DNA of 64,000 nucleotides, taken from Labilibaculum sp. K2S (GTDB lineage: Bacteria; Bacteroidota; Bacteroidia; Bacteroidales; Marinifilaceae). The notes beneath the pieces were generated by a model that did no database searches, had not been told where the DNA came from, and was given only the letters and a program-made list of their open reading frames with translations. Each line of letters starts with the position of its first letter. The first letter of the stretch is position 1. Location of the stretch: the NCBI RefSeq assembly GCF_030372765.1, contig NZ_JAUCMW010000006.1, positions 126,851-190,850 of the forward strand, given 5' to 3'. Made by a program: the position numbers and the translations under genes. Shown piece by piece: positions 1 through 9,342 of the stretch.

Positions 1-631
1 TTTCCAGATCATAAATCCATAAGTCGGCAGCTCTACCTCCTTTGTAACGCTTCCAGGTACGAAACTCACGACTGATTGGTGCATAGCATATTTTTTTTGC
101 ATCCGGTGAAAACACTCCAAATCCCCCTTCAGGAATTTGTAAAGCCTGCTCTAGTCCACCATCAATACTTACCTGATAATAAGTACCGTTTCGCTCTCCA
201 AAAGGAGTACGGTTCATTCGCACCAAAATGGATTTACTATCTGGATTCCAGTCGAGTATTGCATCATCAAATCCACCACGAGGGGGCATCATTCCAACCG
301 AATTGTAATAAGTTAACTGCTTAGGTGTTCCTCCTGTTGAAGGCATTACATAAACCTGACGGCTCCCCGAATACTCAGCCGAGAATGCGATCCATTGCCC
401 ATCAGGAGATATTTTAGGAAACAATTCCAGTCCTTTATGGGAGGTTAATCTTTTGGCATCACCGCCATTCGAATCTACTGTCCAGATATCCCCGGCATAC
501 ACAAAGGCAATTAAATTTTTATTGATATCAGGATATCTCATTAAACGAACATCCTTTTCGGCCTGAGCACTTTTCATTATCCCAAATAGGATAAGACAAA
601 ATGCCACAATTTTAAGATTGAATTTTAACAT
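1..631 (-). CDS. Tricorn-type S41 protease, N-terminal part (cut by window edge)
   Basis: The reading frame starts at an ATG at 631 on the minus strand and runs open to base 1, giving about 210 residues. It begins with a signal peptide ending near KSAQA, followed by WD40/TolB-like beta-propeller blades with the phrases GDIWTVDSNGGDAKRLTSH, ISPDGQWIAFS and VYVMPSTGGTPKQLT. These phrases are characteristic of bacterial tricorn protease homologues, exported peptidases that degrade peptides and carry propeller, PDZ and S41 serine-protease domains. Only the first propeller is inside the window, so the catalytic Ser/Lys part cannot be checked. A TolB-like or S9-type propeller is the main alternative. 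The frame has no stop inside the window. Confidence 0.8.
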   Translation of the reverse strand, partial: MLKFNLKIVAFCLILFGIMKSAQAEKDVRLMRYPDINKNLIAFVYAGDIWTVDSNGGDAKRLTSHKGLELFPKISPDGQWIAFSAEYSGSRQVYVMPSTGGTPKQLTYYNSVGMMPPRGGFDDAILDWNPDSKSILVRMNRTPFGERNGTYYQVSIDGGLEQALQIPEGGFGVFSPDAKKICYAPISREFRTWKRYKGGRAADLWIYDLE

Positions 632-754
632 TTCAATTTATAAGTTAGTGTGTGAATATTATTTGGTGTAAAACAAATCCTTCCTTAATTACAGAAAGTA
701 TTGGCTTTAAGTAGCATATCAATTTATTTTCATAAAAAACTTTCCGTGAAGCTA

Positions 755-793
755 CAAAAAAAGTGACATTCCTAAAAAAAGGAATGCCACTTT
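755..793 (-). terminator. Intrinsic terminator
   Basis: On the minus strand a 12-bp stem (AAGTGGCATTCC paired to GGAATGTCACTT, one wobble) is followed by a run of seven T. It lies about 380 bp after the GH97 stop codon and 120 bp before the tricorn-type gene, so it insulates the two. Confidence 0.65.
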
Positions 794-870
794 AACACAA
801 TAATAATTTGATCCTATGTAAATAATAACAGCTAACCTACTGCTCCTAAATATTTCTTATCCTTAAACCG

Positions 871-1040
871 GATGGGTTCTTACTTTTTATTGGCAAAAAG
901 TAAGCAAAAGCCCACCGCGCAGAAAAAACACTAAAAATTATTCCATTCCGCTAAAACCCAGAACTCGTCCTTTTAGCCTTTCATTCTTCAAGTCTAACGT
1001 TCCTCAAACAAGCTGAGTTTCTTAACGCAACATTTCCATA
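871..1040. repeat. Probable dispersed noncoding repeat
   Basis: The stretch begins with a perfect 10-bp inverted repeat (CTTACTTTTT and AAAAAGTAAG, 6-nt loop, 879-904). It continues with short phrases about 'cccagaactcgtcc' and 'aagtctaacgttcctcaaa' that resemble a repeat I know from many Bacteroidota intergenic regions. No open frame is convincing. The claim that it is multicopy rests on resemblance, because only one copy lies in this window. Confidence 0.4.
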
Positions 1041-1175
1041 ATTTTCTTAACGTTCTTTTTTCTGATGCGAAATCCGAATCATCGTAAAGACTTGATTATC
1101 CGAATTGATTTTAGCAATTGAGCTTTCTAAAATCTTCATTAAATGAAAAATATTTATAACGCTATTGATACAAAA

Positions 1176-3251
1176 CTACAATTCGATCAAACTAATGGCT
1201 GCGCCACCACCTTCAGCCAAATGATATTCTAATTTCGACGTATTATCTACCTCTTTATTTAGGATCTGAAACTCGGTTGGATTTTGATCCCACTGAGCAT
1301 CCTTACCATCCAAATAAAGAGTTGCCTTGTATTTCTTTCCTGCAGTAAGGAAGTTCAAATCGATATTCATATCACGCGCATTTTCATCCGTAATGGATCC
1401 TACAAACCAATTTTCAGAATTACGATCTTTACGGGCGATGGTCACAAAATCACCCACTTCACCATTCAACACCTTGCTGGTTTCCCAGGTTACGGCTACA
1501 TCTCGAATGAATTGAAATGCTGGGTTTCCTTTGTAATTCTCAATTAAATCGGGAACCATTTGAATAGGACTGTTAATTACCACATACAATGCCAATTGCT
1601 GCGCCAAAGTAGTATTCACCTGATTGTTTGGTTTGTTTGGTGTTAACTTGATATTGAAAATACCCGGCGTATAATCGATAGGACCTGCCAGCATTCGTGT
1701 AAAAGCAACAATTGAAAGGTGCTCCGGAGGATTTCCGCCATCGCTTGCCCATGCATTAAATTCCTGTCCGCGCAATCCTTCACGGGAAATAATATTTGGA
1801 TAAGTTCGGCGCAAACCTGTTGCTTTAATTGGCTCATGGGCGTTAACTGCCACCTTATATTTGGCACCGGTTTCAACAGCTCTCCGGTAATTGTTTACCA
1901 TCCACTGTCCGTGATGATATTCTCCTTTTGGAATAATTTTGCCAACATAGCCTGTTTTCACCGAATGAATTCCCAATGAGTTCATCAATTGATAAGCCGT
2001 ATCCATTTGTTGATTGTAAGTTCTTGGGGCAGCAGAGGTTTCGTGATGCATGATCAACTCTACTCCTTTTTCTTTTCCGTAACGAACCACTTCCTTTAAA
2101 TCGTAATCTTTATAAGGAGTAACAAAATCGAAAACACCTTCGCGATCCTCAAAACCAATCCAATGCTCCCAACCTGTGTTCCATCCTTCTACCAAAATGC
2201 CTCCGATCTTATTTTCCGAAGCAAAATCGATTAACTCCTTCGCATATTTGGTTGTTGCACCGTGCTTGCCGCTGGCCAGATCCCATGATTTGGTTCCCAG
2301 ATGCATATCCCACCAAATACCTACATATTTCATCGGTTTAAAATAATCAACCGACCCAATTTTATTGGGCTCATTCAAGTTTACGATCAAGTCGGATTCA
2401 ATTAACCCACCTGCATTTTCAGAAATCTGAATGGTTCTCCAAGGTGTGTTAAAAGGAACAGCTCTTTTTACCTTGTAACCTGTTCTATCCGATCCAACCA
2501 ATTCACTTTCCAGCATCAATTTCTCTTTGTTTACTTTCAAAGTCATTCCTGCATAATCGGTCAGGTTTGCCTCGTGAAAACTCAAATAAACACCTTCGGC
2601 TGTTTTCATGGTAACCGGAGTATTCACTGCATTCTCGGGAATATGAGTTTGAGCCAAATTGTCGTTGGAACGCAATGCGATTGCATCGATACCCGTAAGT
2701 GAAGTTGTATGATACAGATGTTCGTAAATGTCCCAGTCACCGGGAATCCACCATACTTTGTGATCGCCGGTGAGATTAAACTGTGTATTTTCATCGGTAA
2801 TCATAGCCTCTTTCATAGCCTCTTGTTCCGGAAACTCATAACGAAATCCCAGACCATCATTGTATACTTTAAACACCAAATTCATTTTTCGGTTTGGAGC
2901 CTGTTCTTCTTCTAAATTCAATACTAATTGATTGAAATTGTCCACAACCACTTTTTTCTCTCCCCACTGCATTTCCCAAGTTGAGTTATTGGACGAAAGT
3001 TGTGAGCTGACAATTTTCCATCCTTTTTCGATAGATGGCATATTCTGAAAATCGAAGCCCAAAGTTGACGGCTCAATTACTTTTTTGCCATTGAACAAAA
3101 CCTCGTAAGTGGCTTGTCCTTCGACCATACTGAATTGAACGCCAATTTTTCCATCGGGCGATTCAACATTCCGGACTGGTTTGCCATTGGCACAGGACGC
3201 CAATATCATTGCAAGACCAGCAATAAAAAACAGTGTTGATTTAAAATTCAT
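1176..3251 (-). CDS. GH97 alpha-glucosidase lipoprotein (SusB-like)
   Basis: The protein belongs to glycoside hydrolase family 97, whose SusB member hydrolyses alpha-glucosidic linkages of malto-oligosaccharides. The N-terminal beta-sandwich phrase VESPDGKIGVQFS and a (beta/alpha)8 barrel are recognisable. From the start chosen here, conserved acid residues occur in VEGW (about Glu355), MHHETS (about Glu404) and NAHEP (about Glu473). The ET and HE glutamates match the inverting, SusB-type subgroup. An ATG at 3251 gives a lipoprotein signal with lipobox LASC (Cys20). An in-frame ATG at 3350 would add 33 residues ahead of this signal and is less likely. The length of 691 is normal for GH97. No SusC/SusD pair is next to it; the closest gene is a DUF6377 regulator 800 bp upstream. 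Substrate is inferred. Confidence 0.88.
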   Translation of the reverse strand: MNFKSTLFFIAGLAMILASCANGKPVRNVESPDGKIGVQFSMVEGQATYEVLFNGKKVIEPSTLGFDFQNMPSIEKGWKIVSSQLSSNNSTWEMQWGEKKVVVDNFNQLVLNLEEEQAPNRKMNLVFKVYNDGLGFRYEFPEQEAMKEAMITDENTQFNLTGDHKVWWIPGDWDIYEHLYHTTSLTGIDAIALRSNDNLAQTHIPENAVNTPVTMKTAEGVYLSFHEANLTDYAGMTLKVNKEKLMLESELVGSDRTGYKVKRAVPFNTPWRTIQISENAGGLIESDLIVNLNEPNKIGSVDYFKPMKYVGIWWDMHLGTKSWDLASGKHGATTKYAKELIDFASENKIGGILVEGWNTGWEHWIGFEDREGVFDFVTPYKDYDLKEVVRYGKEKGVELIMHHETSAAPRTYNQQMDTAYQLMNSLGIHSVKTGYVGKIIPKGEYHHGQWMVNNYRRAVETGAKYKVAVNAHEPIKATGLRRTYPNIISREGLRGQEFNAWASDGGNPPEHLSIVAFTRMLAGPIDYTPGIFNIKLTPNKPNNQVNTTLAQQLALYVVINSPIQMVPDLIENYKGNPAFQFIRDVAVTWETSKVLNGEVGDFVTIARKDRNSENWFVGSITDENARDMNIDLNFLTAGKKYKATLYLDGKDAQWDQNPTEFQILNKEVDNTSKLEYHLAEGGGAAISLIEL

Positions 3252-3526
3252 AGTTAATTGAATCAAAAGATTAGTATTAATTAAGTTCAAACTATAGTTA
3301 ATTCCTATAAGTTCTGAATAATTATCAAAGTAACCAGAGAATAAGTTCAATAACTAAATACTAATTGAAAATATAGATGGATTCCGGCTCTCTACACATA
3401 CAATTCTTTCATTTTATGGTAATTGCACAAATAAGGTTCCTTGAAAAATATTGATGATATAAAGATGAAACAATGAGCTAAACTGACTTAATCACCACTT
3501 TTTGCGCTCAAAATCTTCACTGGAGA

Positions 3527-3928
3527 TAACATCCTCATCCCCCAACCCCTTCTCCTAAAGCGACTCTTTATACACAAATATTCGCTTTCCCAAGCAATAG
3601 TTTAATTATAAACATAAGCACCCCTCTGTTCTTCGAACATCTCCCCTTAAAATGGAAGAATCGTTCACAAACAGAATCTTCCCTTCTTGAGGGTACCGTA
3701 ACGCAGTGAAGATTGTGAACGCAATTTGAAAATAATATTGTGAACAAAGTGCCGACAGGCGAAAGGGTGTTAATTCTTGATATGATCCTTTTTATACATC
3801 TTCTTGCTCTTGATTTTTTCAACCAACAAAATGTGTATAAAGAGTAGCTCCTGAAGGAGAAGAGGAGTTTCATTCGTAATTAATATTGGAATTCCCTCTC
3901 CGTGAGGAGAGGGTTAGGGTGAGGTAAC
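3527..3928. repeat. Composite inverted-repeat element (MITE-like)
   Basis: The segment is bounded by related sequences in opposite orientation. The left end reads 'cctcatcccccaacccctt' and the right end, in reverse complement, 'acctcaccctaaccctctcc'. Inside it a second pair, 'gactctttatacaca' (left) against 'tgtgtataaagagt' (right, near 3834), is also inverted. The core has 'cacccctctgttcttcgaac', a phrase I associate with dispersed Bacteroidota repeats. A 101-codon frame inside is not protein-like. It looks like a decayed nonautonomous element; this is inference. Confidence 0.45.
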
Positions 3929-4050
3929 ATTAATAAAAATAAGTTTTAAAAAAGATGCCAATGAAACACCAAACTAATAGTACTCCATAAAATTATCAGG
4001 AGCTAATCCATGTATGAAAGAATAAAGTAAAACCAATTCTCAAAAAAAGA

Positions 4051-5658
4051 TTAAACGGACTTTATCGCCATGATTTTTTCATCGAACTCCTCATTCGGAT
4101 AAATGGAGCGATTCCTTATTTTGGTTTTATAAGTATAGATGGTATTCACCGAAAAATTTAGAATACCGGCTATTTTCTCATTGTCGTTTATGCCTAAGCG
4201 TATCATGGCAAAAATCCGTAAATCGGTATTTAAACATTGAGAATCTTTTAAACTGAGTCGATCTTTCGCTTCGAACAATTGATTGAATCGATTTACGAAA
4301 TCAGGAAATAGTTTTAGAAAAATCCGATCGAAATCTTCAAACAAATTCTCGCGTTCTTTCTTCGAATTGTATTTTTTCAATTCCGATTCGATGGCATCGT
4401 ACTGTTTCGTCATTAATTGGCGGGAAACGGCCTTTTTCATCGCTTCCAGTTTTTCGATAAACTGAGAGCTAAAATTGAAATAGTAACCAACATACTCTTC
4501 TTTAATTTTACTTACCTCACGAAGCTGTTCATTCAATTGCCGAAGATTACTATTGCTCTCAAGAATCTCTTTACGGGCTTTTTTCAATTCCTTTACCTGC
4601 CGGTAGATAATAATGGAAAAAGAAATTAACAGCAAGGCCAAAAGAGATACGATCAAAGAAATATTGGATATGATCTTTTTTTCCTTTTCTACTTTATTCA
4701 AAACAGCAGCTTCAATATCAGGCCGAATGAATGATATCTCCAATTGCCGCGCATTACTGCCGTAAAATACCGCATCCTTCTGAGCTTCGGAGATAAACCG
4801 GTTTGCTTTCTCTAAATCTCCGTCGTGGAACAGTAGTTCTGCCAATACTTTCGCCGCCAGTGTTTCTTTTGTGGTAGACTGAATATCACCAACAAGAGCT
4901 TTACAGAGATGATATTTTGCTTTTTCTTTTTCCTGTAGTTTTAAGTAGGAAATCCCCAATATACAATTGGTAATCGCAGCCTGATGCGGGCTTAAATTCT
5001 TTTTATTCAGCAAGGATGTGCAGTACTTTTGAACATCGTAACTGGCACTGTTGTTTTGACTTTTTAGTGCCAAAGCCAGAATATATTCAAAAGAATCAGG
5101 ATCACCTTCTTCAACAATTTTCTTCACATACGAATTCCCGGTTTCCCGGTATTTGGGCGCATAATATCCCCAACGGGAATTGGATAAATCGTAATAGGCA
5201 CGATAAGCTACAGAATAAAACTCAATTCGCTTTTTTTGATCCAAGACCATCGGATCGATGGTCTGAATGCTGTCTATGGTTTCCTTGTATAATCCCCTGA
5301 GCAGAAGAATCAGGGAAATATTTGACTTGGCTTCAGCAATTTTTGATGCCTCCTTTAAACCGTAGGCTGTTTTCAATGCCAAATTCCCATAATGAAACGC
5401 CGAATCGTAAACAAAATACTCGTATTCTTTGGTCAATTTCGCCAACAGATTGTACTCCTCGTTTCTTCGGTCCTCGAAATTGGAATGCTGCAGGGAATCT
5501 GTAAGCAAGGCGATTTTGTTCTTTTTTACCTGAACAATGCTGTCTTTCGCTTCAATATATTTATTTGCCTCGGCAAACTGAAATGCAAGGGAATCATTTT
5601 GACCGAAAGAATTCAGGCTTAGTAAAACAAAAAATGTTAGAATGATACTTCTGTGCAT
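4051..5658 (-). CDS. DUF6377 transmembrane helix-turn-helix regulator
   Basis: The 535-residue protein starts with a signal peptide ending SFGQ. It continues with an all-helical, TPR-like sensor region (about 20-320), one membrane segment (about 330-350: SLIVSLLALLLISFSIIIY), a coiled-coil (about 355-390) and a cytoplasmic DUF6377 domain. That domain shows KEEYVGYYFNF, DFDRIFLKLFPDFV, LNTDLRIFAMIRLGI and the putative recognition helix SVNTIYTYKTKIRNR. Proteins of this layout are Bacteroidota one-component membrane regulators, often beside polysaccharide-use genes. Its location upstream of the GH97 gene on the same strand suggests, but does not prove, that it controls it. The ligand is unknown. 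Confidence 0.8.
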   Translation of the reverse strand: MHRSIILTFFVLLSLNSFGQNDSLAFQFAEANKYIEAKDSIVQVKKNKIALLTDSLQHSNFEDRRNEEYNLLAKLTKEYEYFVYDSAFHYGNLALKTAYGLKEASKIAEAKSNISLILLLRGLYKETIDSIQTIDPMVLDQKKRIEFYSVAYRAYYDLSNSRWGYYAPKYRETGNSYVKKIVEEGDPDSFEYILALALKSQNNSASYDVQKYCTSLLNKKNLSPHQAAITNCILGISYLKLQEKEKAKYHLCKALVGDIQSTTKETLAAKVLAELLFHDGDLEKANRFISEAQKDAVFYGSNARQLEISFIRPDIEAAVLNKVEKEKKIISNISLIVSLLALLLISFSIIIYRQVKELKKARKEILESNSNLRQLNEQLREVSKIKEEYVGYYFNFSSQFIEKLEAMKKAVSRQLMTKQYDAIESELKKYNSKKERENLFEDFDRIFLKLFPDFVNRFNQLFEAKDRLSLKDSQCLNTDLRIFAMIRLGINDNEKIAGILNFSVNTIYTYKTKIRNRSIYPNEEFDEKIMAIKSV

Positions 5659-5717
5659 GCTTATTGGATATCGGTTTGCTGAACAAGGGGTAAAAGTAAG
5701 ATTAATATTTTCTGCAG

Positions 5718-5748
5718 CAAAAAAGCCCTATCAAACTGACAGGGCTCC
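5718..5748 (-). terminator. Intrinsic terminator after tldE
   Basis: On the minus strand the stem AGCCCTGTCA/TGATAGGGCT is followed by six T. It ends the tldD-tldE transcript about 20 bp past the tldE stop codon. Confidence 0.8.
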
Positions 5749-5767
5749 CTTTTACTAATTATTAATA

Positions 5768-7084
5768 TTATAATCCACTAAAATCGACACCTTCAAACAT
5801 CATACTTGGTGTTTGCCACGCACGATCGGTTAATGGATCGTTACCAACCGCAATCAGATGATTCCAAATCTCTTTATGATTTCCGGTAATATTCATGCCT
5901 GATACAGGATGAAGTATTTCTCCTTTTTTAACATAGAATCCTTCTACTCCAACCGAAAAATCACCCGTTGCAGGATTTGAATTACCTCCGTTAAAACCAG
6001 TTACCAAAATCCCTTCATTCATATCTTTGGTCAGGGCTGTGAGGTCTTTATTTCCCAGTTCAAAAATCAAATTAGATGACGAGCCTGTAGTTGGTTCCAT
6101 ATCTAACTTTTTACCGTAATAATCATCAATATAGTAGGTCTGGAGTATACCATTCTCTATTACCGTCATTTTACGGGAAGCCAACCCATCATCATCATAC
6201 AATCGTGAATTACGTCCTGATTCAACAAATGGATTATCAGTAATACTCAATAAATCTGAAGCAATTTTTTGGCCAATCTTTCCTTCTAAAAAAGATCTTT
6301 TTTGCTGAAGGTTATAGCCATACATGGGTTGAAGCAGAGAACTTAATACACGGCCTACTGATCTGTTTTCAATCAGCATTTCCATTTTTCCCGATTGAAT
6401 AGTCTTGGCTCCAATTTTCCGTAAAGCTCTTTCAACGGCATATTTCCCAACACCTTCGCCAGATAACTGATCCCAGAATCTTGCGGCATTATAATGATAA
6501 TCACTTGGGCGACTATCTCCGCCATTAATAGATGCGCTTGCACTAACAGAATAGGAAGTTGATTCTTTGAATCCCTCAACACCATTACTCAAGACTAAAT
6601 AACTACGGTAAGATCCATCATTATAAGATCCGGAAACGCTGATAATTCTCTCATCCATACCTGTCGTTTCAGCCTCAACCTGCATTGCTAAATCAATTTT
6701 CTGACGAGGATCAATTGAATCATAATTGGAATCATATAAGTTCAGATCCTTTTCGGTTCCTTCGTAACAAAGATGACGGTCGGGTAAAGAACGATATTGA
6801 TCTTCGGCCAGGTAATCGGTACCCAAAATAGCCTCCTTGATAAATTTTTCAAGGTCATTCCTATCCAATCGATTCGTGGAATGTGTAGAGTATTTTCCGT
6901 TCACATAAAGCTTTATACTTAATCCACTTTGAATCGATTCCTGTATTTTTTCTATTTTCTGTTTTCTCACTTCAACCTCCGATTCTTTAGAATCATAAAC
7001 TGAAACTGAAACTTCTTTAGCGCCATTTTCCGTGGCATATTTGGAAGCCCATTGGGCCAATTCCACTTTTTTATTGTCTTTCAT
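5768..7084 (-). CDS. TldE/PmbA-like metallopeptidase subunit
   Basis: TldE (PmbA) is the non-metal-binding half of the TldD/TldE heterodimeric protease that trims peptides, known from microcin B17 maturation and CcdA degradation. The 438-residue protein has the family features: N-terminal AxKYATENGAKEVSVSVYD, mid-region GKYAVERALRKIGAKTIQSG, and the C-terminal block GFNGGNSNPATGDFSVGVEGFYV with WQTPSMMFEGVDFSGL. No HExxxH motif is present, as expected for the E subunit. It has no signal peptide. It follows tldD with a 44-bp gap and is evidently cotranscribed. Substrate in this organism is unknown. Confidence 0.85.
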   Translation of the reverse strand: MKDNKKVELAQWASKYATENGAKEVSVSVYDSKESEVEVRKQKIEKIQESIQSGLSIKLYVNGKYSTHSTNRLDRNDLEKFIKEAILGTDYLAEDQYRSLPDRHLCYEGTEKDLNLYDSNYDSIDPRQKIDLAMQVEAETTGMDERIISVSGSYNDGSYRSYLVLSNGVEGFKESTSYSVSASASINGGDSRPSDYHYNAARFWDQLSGEGVGKYAVERALRKIGAKTIQSGKMEMLIENRSVGRVLSSLLQPMYGYNLQQKRSFLEGKIGQKIASDLLSITDNPFVESGRNSRLYDDDGLASRKMTVIENGILQTYYIDDYYGKKLDMEPTTGSSSNLIFELGNKDLTALTKDMNEGILVTGFNGGNSNPATGDFSVGVEGFYVKKGEILHPVSGMNITGNHKEIWNHLIAVGNDPLTDRAWQTPSMMFEGVDFSGL

Positions 7085-7128
7085 CGAAACTTCTTTTTAA
7101 TTGATTAAAAGTAAACTCTAATGCATGC

Positions 7129-8664
7129 TTAAGCATTAATTCCACCAACAGTCAGTTGTGCTACTTTAACCGTTGGCAATCCCATAGCTACAGGAACACC
7201 TTGTCCTCCCTTACCACAAGTTCCTGTTCCACAATCAATTTTAAGGTCATTACCTACCATTGAGATTTGACGAAGAGCTTCCGGCCCGTTACCAATCAGA
7301 TTTACATCTTTTATCGGTTGGGTCAGTTTACCATTTTCAATTAAATACCCCGATTTCACATAGAAAGTAAAATCTCCTGCTCCAATTTGCACTTCTCCAT
7401 TTGTAAATGTATCCACATAAATTCCATCCTTCACACTGGCAATAATATCTTCTTTGGTATGAGGTCCGGCTTCCATATATGTATTTCTCATACGCGGAAT
7501 TGGTGCATAACGGAAAGATTCCCGACGACCATTTCCTGTTGGTGCCACATTGTAATGTTTTGCACTAATTCTGTCGTGCAGATAACCGGTTAACACACCA
7601 TTTTCGACCATTTTTGTTTTCTGGGTAAGAATTCCCTCATCATCAATATTCAGAGTTCCCCTATAATTTGGATTGGTTCCATCATCAATAATCGTCACAA
7701 AATCTTCTCCAACCTTTTGCCCCATTTTATCACTAAAAATTGAGGTTTCCTTGCGATTAAAATCAGCTTCGAAAGCATGTCCCATAGCCTCGTGCAATAG
7801 AATACCTGCTCCGCCAGCAGCCAAAACCACCTCCATTTGTCCTGCTTTCGGTTTCACAGCTTCAAATTGTTTATTGGCGCCCTCTACCACTTCATTCGCT
7901 ATTTCATCCATTAGCTCTTCATTCAAATATTCATATCCGATTCTCATGGAACGGGATGCAAAGAAATCTTCCCGCCGATCTCCTTTTTCCATCACACAAA
8001 CAGCAATAAAACTCACCATAGGGCGATAATCAAAACTGATCACACCTTCGGAATTCGCAAAAAGAATATAAGAAGAACTATCGTCCAAATACACCTGAAC
8101 CTTAGCTACTTTATCATCCAAATTGAACACCTTATCGTTCAATTTTTGAAGAAAAGGTATTTTTTGCTTGATAGATACATCCTCCCATGAAGTTTTAACT
8201 TTACAGAATTCAGGATGTACTCTTTCCTGCAAATTAATAGGCGGATAGTCTTTGCTTTCATTGGCAATACTTGCCGCTGTTTTTGCAACTTTTTTCATGG
8301 CTTCCAAAGAAATCTCTTCTGAGAAAGCATAACCGGTCTGATCTCCTTTCAAAACGCGTACACCTACTCCATAGTCGATGTTAGATCCGGCACGATTTAC
8401 CTGTTTGTCTTGAAGTCCAACATAGTTCGAAAGAGAATGTTCGAAATACAGATCACAATAATCGCCTCCTCTTGATAAGCCTTCAGCAATTACCTTTTGA
8501 ATCATTTCTTTGCTCACATTAAAATGAGCGTAATACTCCTCTAAGCCCGATTGTTCGGTAATCCGATTACATCCCATGCTTAAGAATGAGGGCAAAATTG
8601 CCATTCCCGCAAGAGAGAAAGATCCTGTTCGGATAAACTCTCTTCTTGAAAATTCATTGTTCAT
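7129..8664 (-). CDS. TldD-like zinc metallopeptidase with Tat/lipoprotein signal
   Basis: TldD is the zinc-binding catalytic half of the TldD/TldE protease. The zinc motif HEAMGH is at residues 291-296, and the C-terminal block CGKGGQGVPVAMG with LTVGG is typical. The 511-residue protein is longer than E. coli TldD because of about 45 extra N-terminal residues. These hold a twin-arginine motif SRREFIR (6-12), a hydrophobic stretch and a lipobox-like LSMGC (Cys32). This predicts Tat export and perhaps membrane anchoring, while the downstream partner TldE has no signal. Either the two act in different compartments or the signal is only a membrane tether or a vestige; the sequence cannot decide. 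It is the first gene of the pair. Confidence 0.86.
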   Translation of the reverse strand: MNNEFSRREFIRTGSFSLAGMAILPSFLSMGCNRITEQSGLEEYYAHFNVSKEMIQKVIAEGLSRGGDYCDLYFEHSLSNYVGLQDKQVNRAGSNIDYGVGVRVLKGDQTGYAFSEEISLEAMKKVAKTAASIANESKDYPPINLQERVHPEFCKVKTSWEDVSIKQKIPFLQKLNDKVFNLDDKVAKVQVYLDDSSSYILFANSEGVISFDYRPMVSFIAVCVMEKGDRREDFFASRSMRIGYEYLNEELMDEIANEVVEGANKQFEAVKPKAGQMEVVLAAGGAGILLHEAMGHAFEADFNRKETSIFSDKMGQKVGEDFVTIIDDGTNPNYRGTLNIDDEGILTQKTKMVENGVLTGYLHDRISAKHYNVAPTGNGRRESFRYAPIPRMRNTYMEAGPHTKEDIIASVKDGIYVDTFTNGEVQIGAGDFTFYVKSGYLIENGKLTQPIKDVNLIGNGPEALRQISMVGNDLKIDCGTGTCGKGGQGVPVAMGLPTVKVAQLTVGGINA

Positions 8665-8827
8665 ATAAAAGTTTTTTAGGGTTTGGGGTTTCTTGGAATT
8701 CTTTGGTGACGAAAAAGTTAAGACTTTTTATGATCATAACAAAACCCTATTTGTGAAAATCACAAATAATCGGACAAAATCGTGAAGTTGAACAATGCAG
8801 GAAAGATTCATATACTTTCAAGCTTTT

Positions 8828-8864
8828 AAAAAAGCAATCATCAATTACCGGCTATCGCTTTTTT
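8828..8864. repeat. Terminator-like hairpin, inverted copy of hairpins at 9879 and 10700
   Basis: The run of A, GCAATC, spacer, ATCGC and run of T forms a hairpin. In reverse complement, its flank 'ccagcacgacag' followed by AAAAAAGCGAT resembles 'ccagccaggacag' followed by AAAAAAGCGAT at 9866-9890. The RAYT patch is therefore flanked by opposing copies of one hairpin family. Confidence 0.5.
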
Positions 8865-8928
8865 ACTGTCGTGCTGGTCCTATTACTATTCCATAGGTAA
8901 ATTTACTCACAGGTATGTTCCATTTTTT

Positions 8929-9215
8929 TAATACCTAAATAGGTAAAGCTTAAAAAAATGGTTTTTGGGACAATACCCAAATGGGGAAAGCATGAAAAAA
9001 TGATTTTTGGGACAATACCCAAATGGGGAAAGCATGAAAAAATGATTTTTGGGACAATACCTAAATAGGGAAAGCTTAAAAAATTGGTTTTTGGGACAAT
9101 ACCTAAATGGGAAAAGCTTAAAAAAAAGGTTTTTTGATCAATACCTAAATAGGTAAAGCAAAAAATGATATTTTGAAAAAACAAAATGGGTAAAGCGAAA
9201 AACAAAATTTTGAAT
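8929..9215. repeat. 42-bp tandem repeat (minisatellite), about seven copies
   Basis: The unit reads approximately 'caatacccaaatggggaaag' plus 'catgaaaaaatgatttttgg' and repeats every 42 bp. Copies two and three are identical; the outer copies are increasingly divergent. Several copies keep the near-palindrome TACCTAAATAGGTA. A 100-codon minus-strand frame across it simply repeats a 14-residue unit (about LGIVPK) and has no start signal or other gene features, so it is not called as a gene. Confidence 0.85.
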
Positions 9216-9241
9216 AATCACTACCAATATTTTACTTTCAG

Positions 9242-9311
9242 TTGGCTAAAGCCAAATTACAATAGATAGAAAACACAAGGTTTAACCGTAAGGACATTGC
9301 ATGCAACGTCC
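9242..9311. repeat. Palindromic REP-like units upstream of RAYT gene
   Basis: Two palindromes are seen: TTGGCTAAAGCCAA at 9242-9255 and GGACATTGCATGCAACGTCC at 9292-9311 (one mismatched pair). The second is nearly the same as the perfect palindrome inside the transposase gene at 9603-9622. REP-type palindromes beside RAYT genes are a known association. Confidence 0.65.
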
Positions 9312-9342
9312 CTACCATACAATCACAAACGAACAAAAATCG

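Noticed and set aside
3568..3873. 101-codon frame
   Set aside because: It lies wholly within the repeat element and reads across inverted arms; composition is not protein-like.
8903..9205. 100-codon minus-strand frame across the 42-bp repeats
   Set aside because: It only translates the minisatellite into a 14-residue repeat; no start context, no signal peptide and no conserved motif.
9301..9342. Earlier ATG for the RAYT gene
   Set aside because: It lies in the REP palindrome; homology starts near residue 15.
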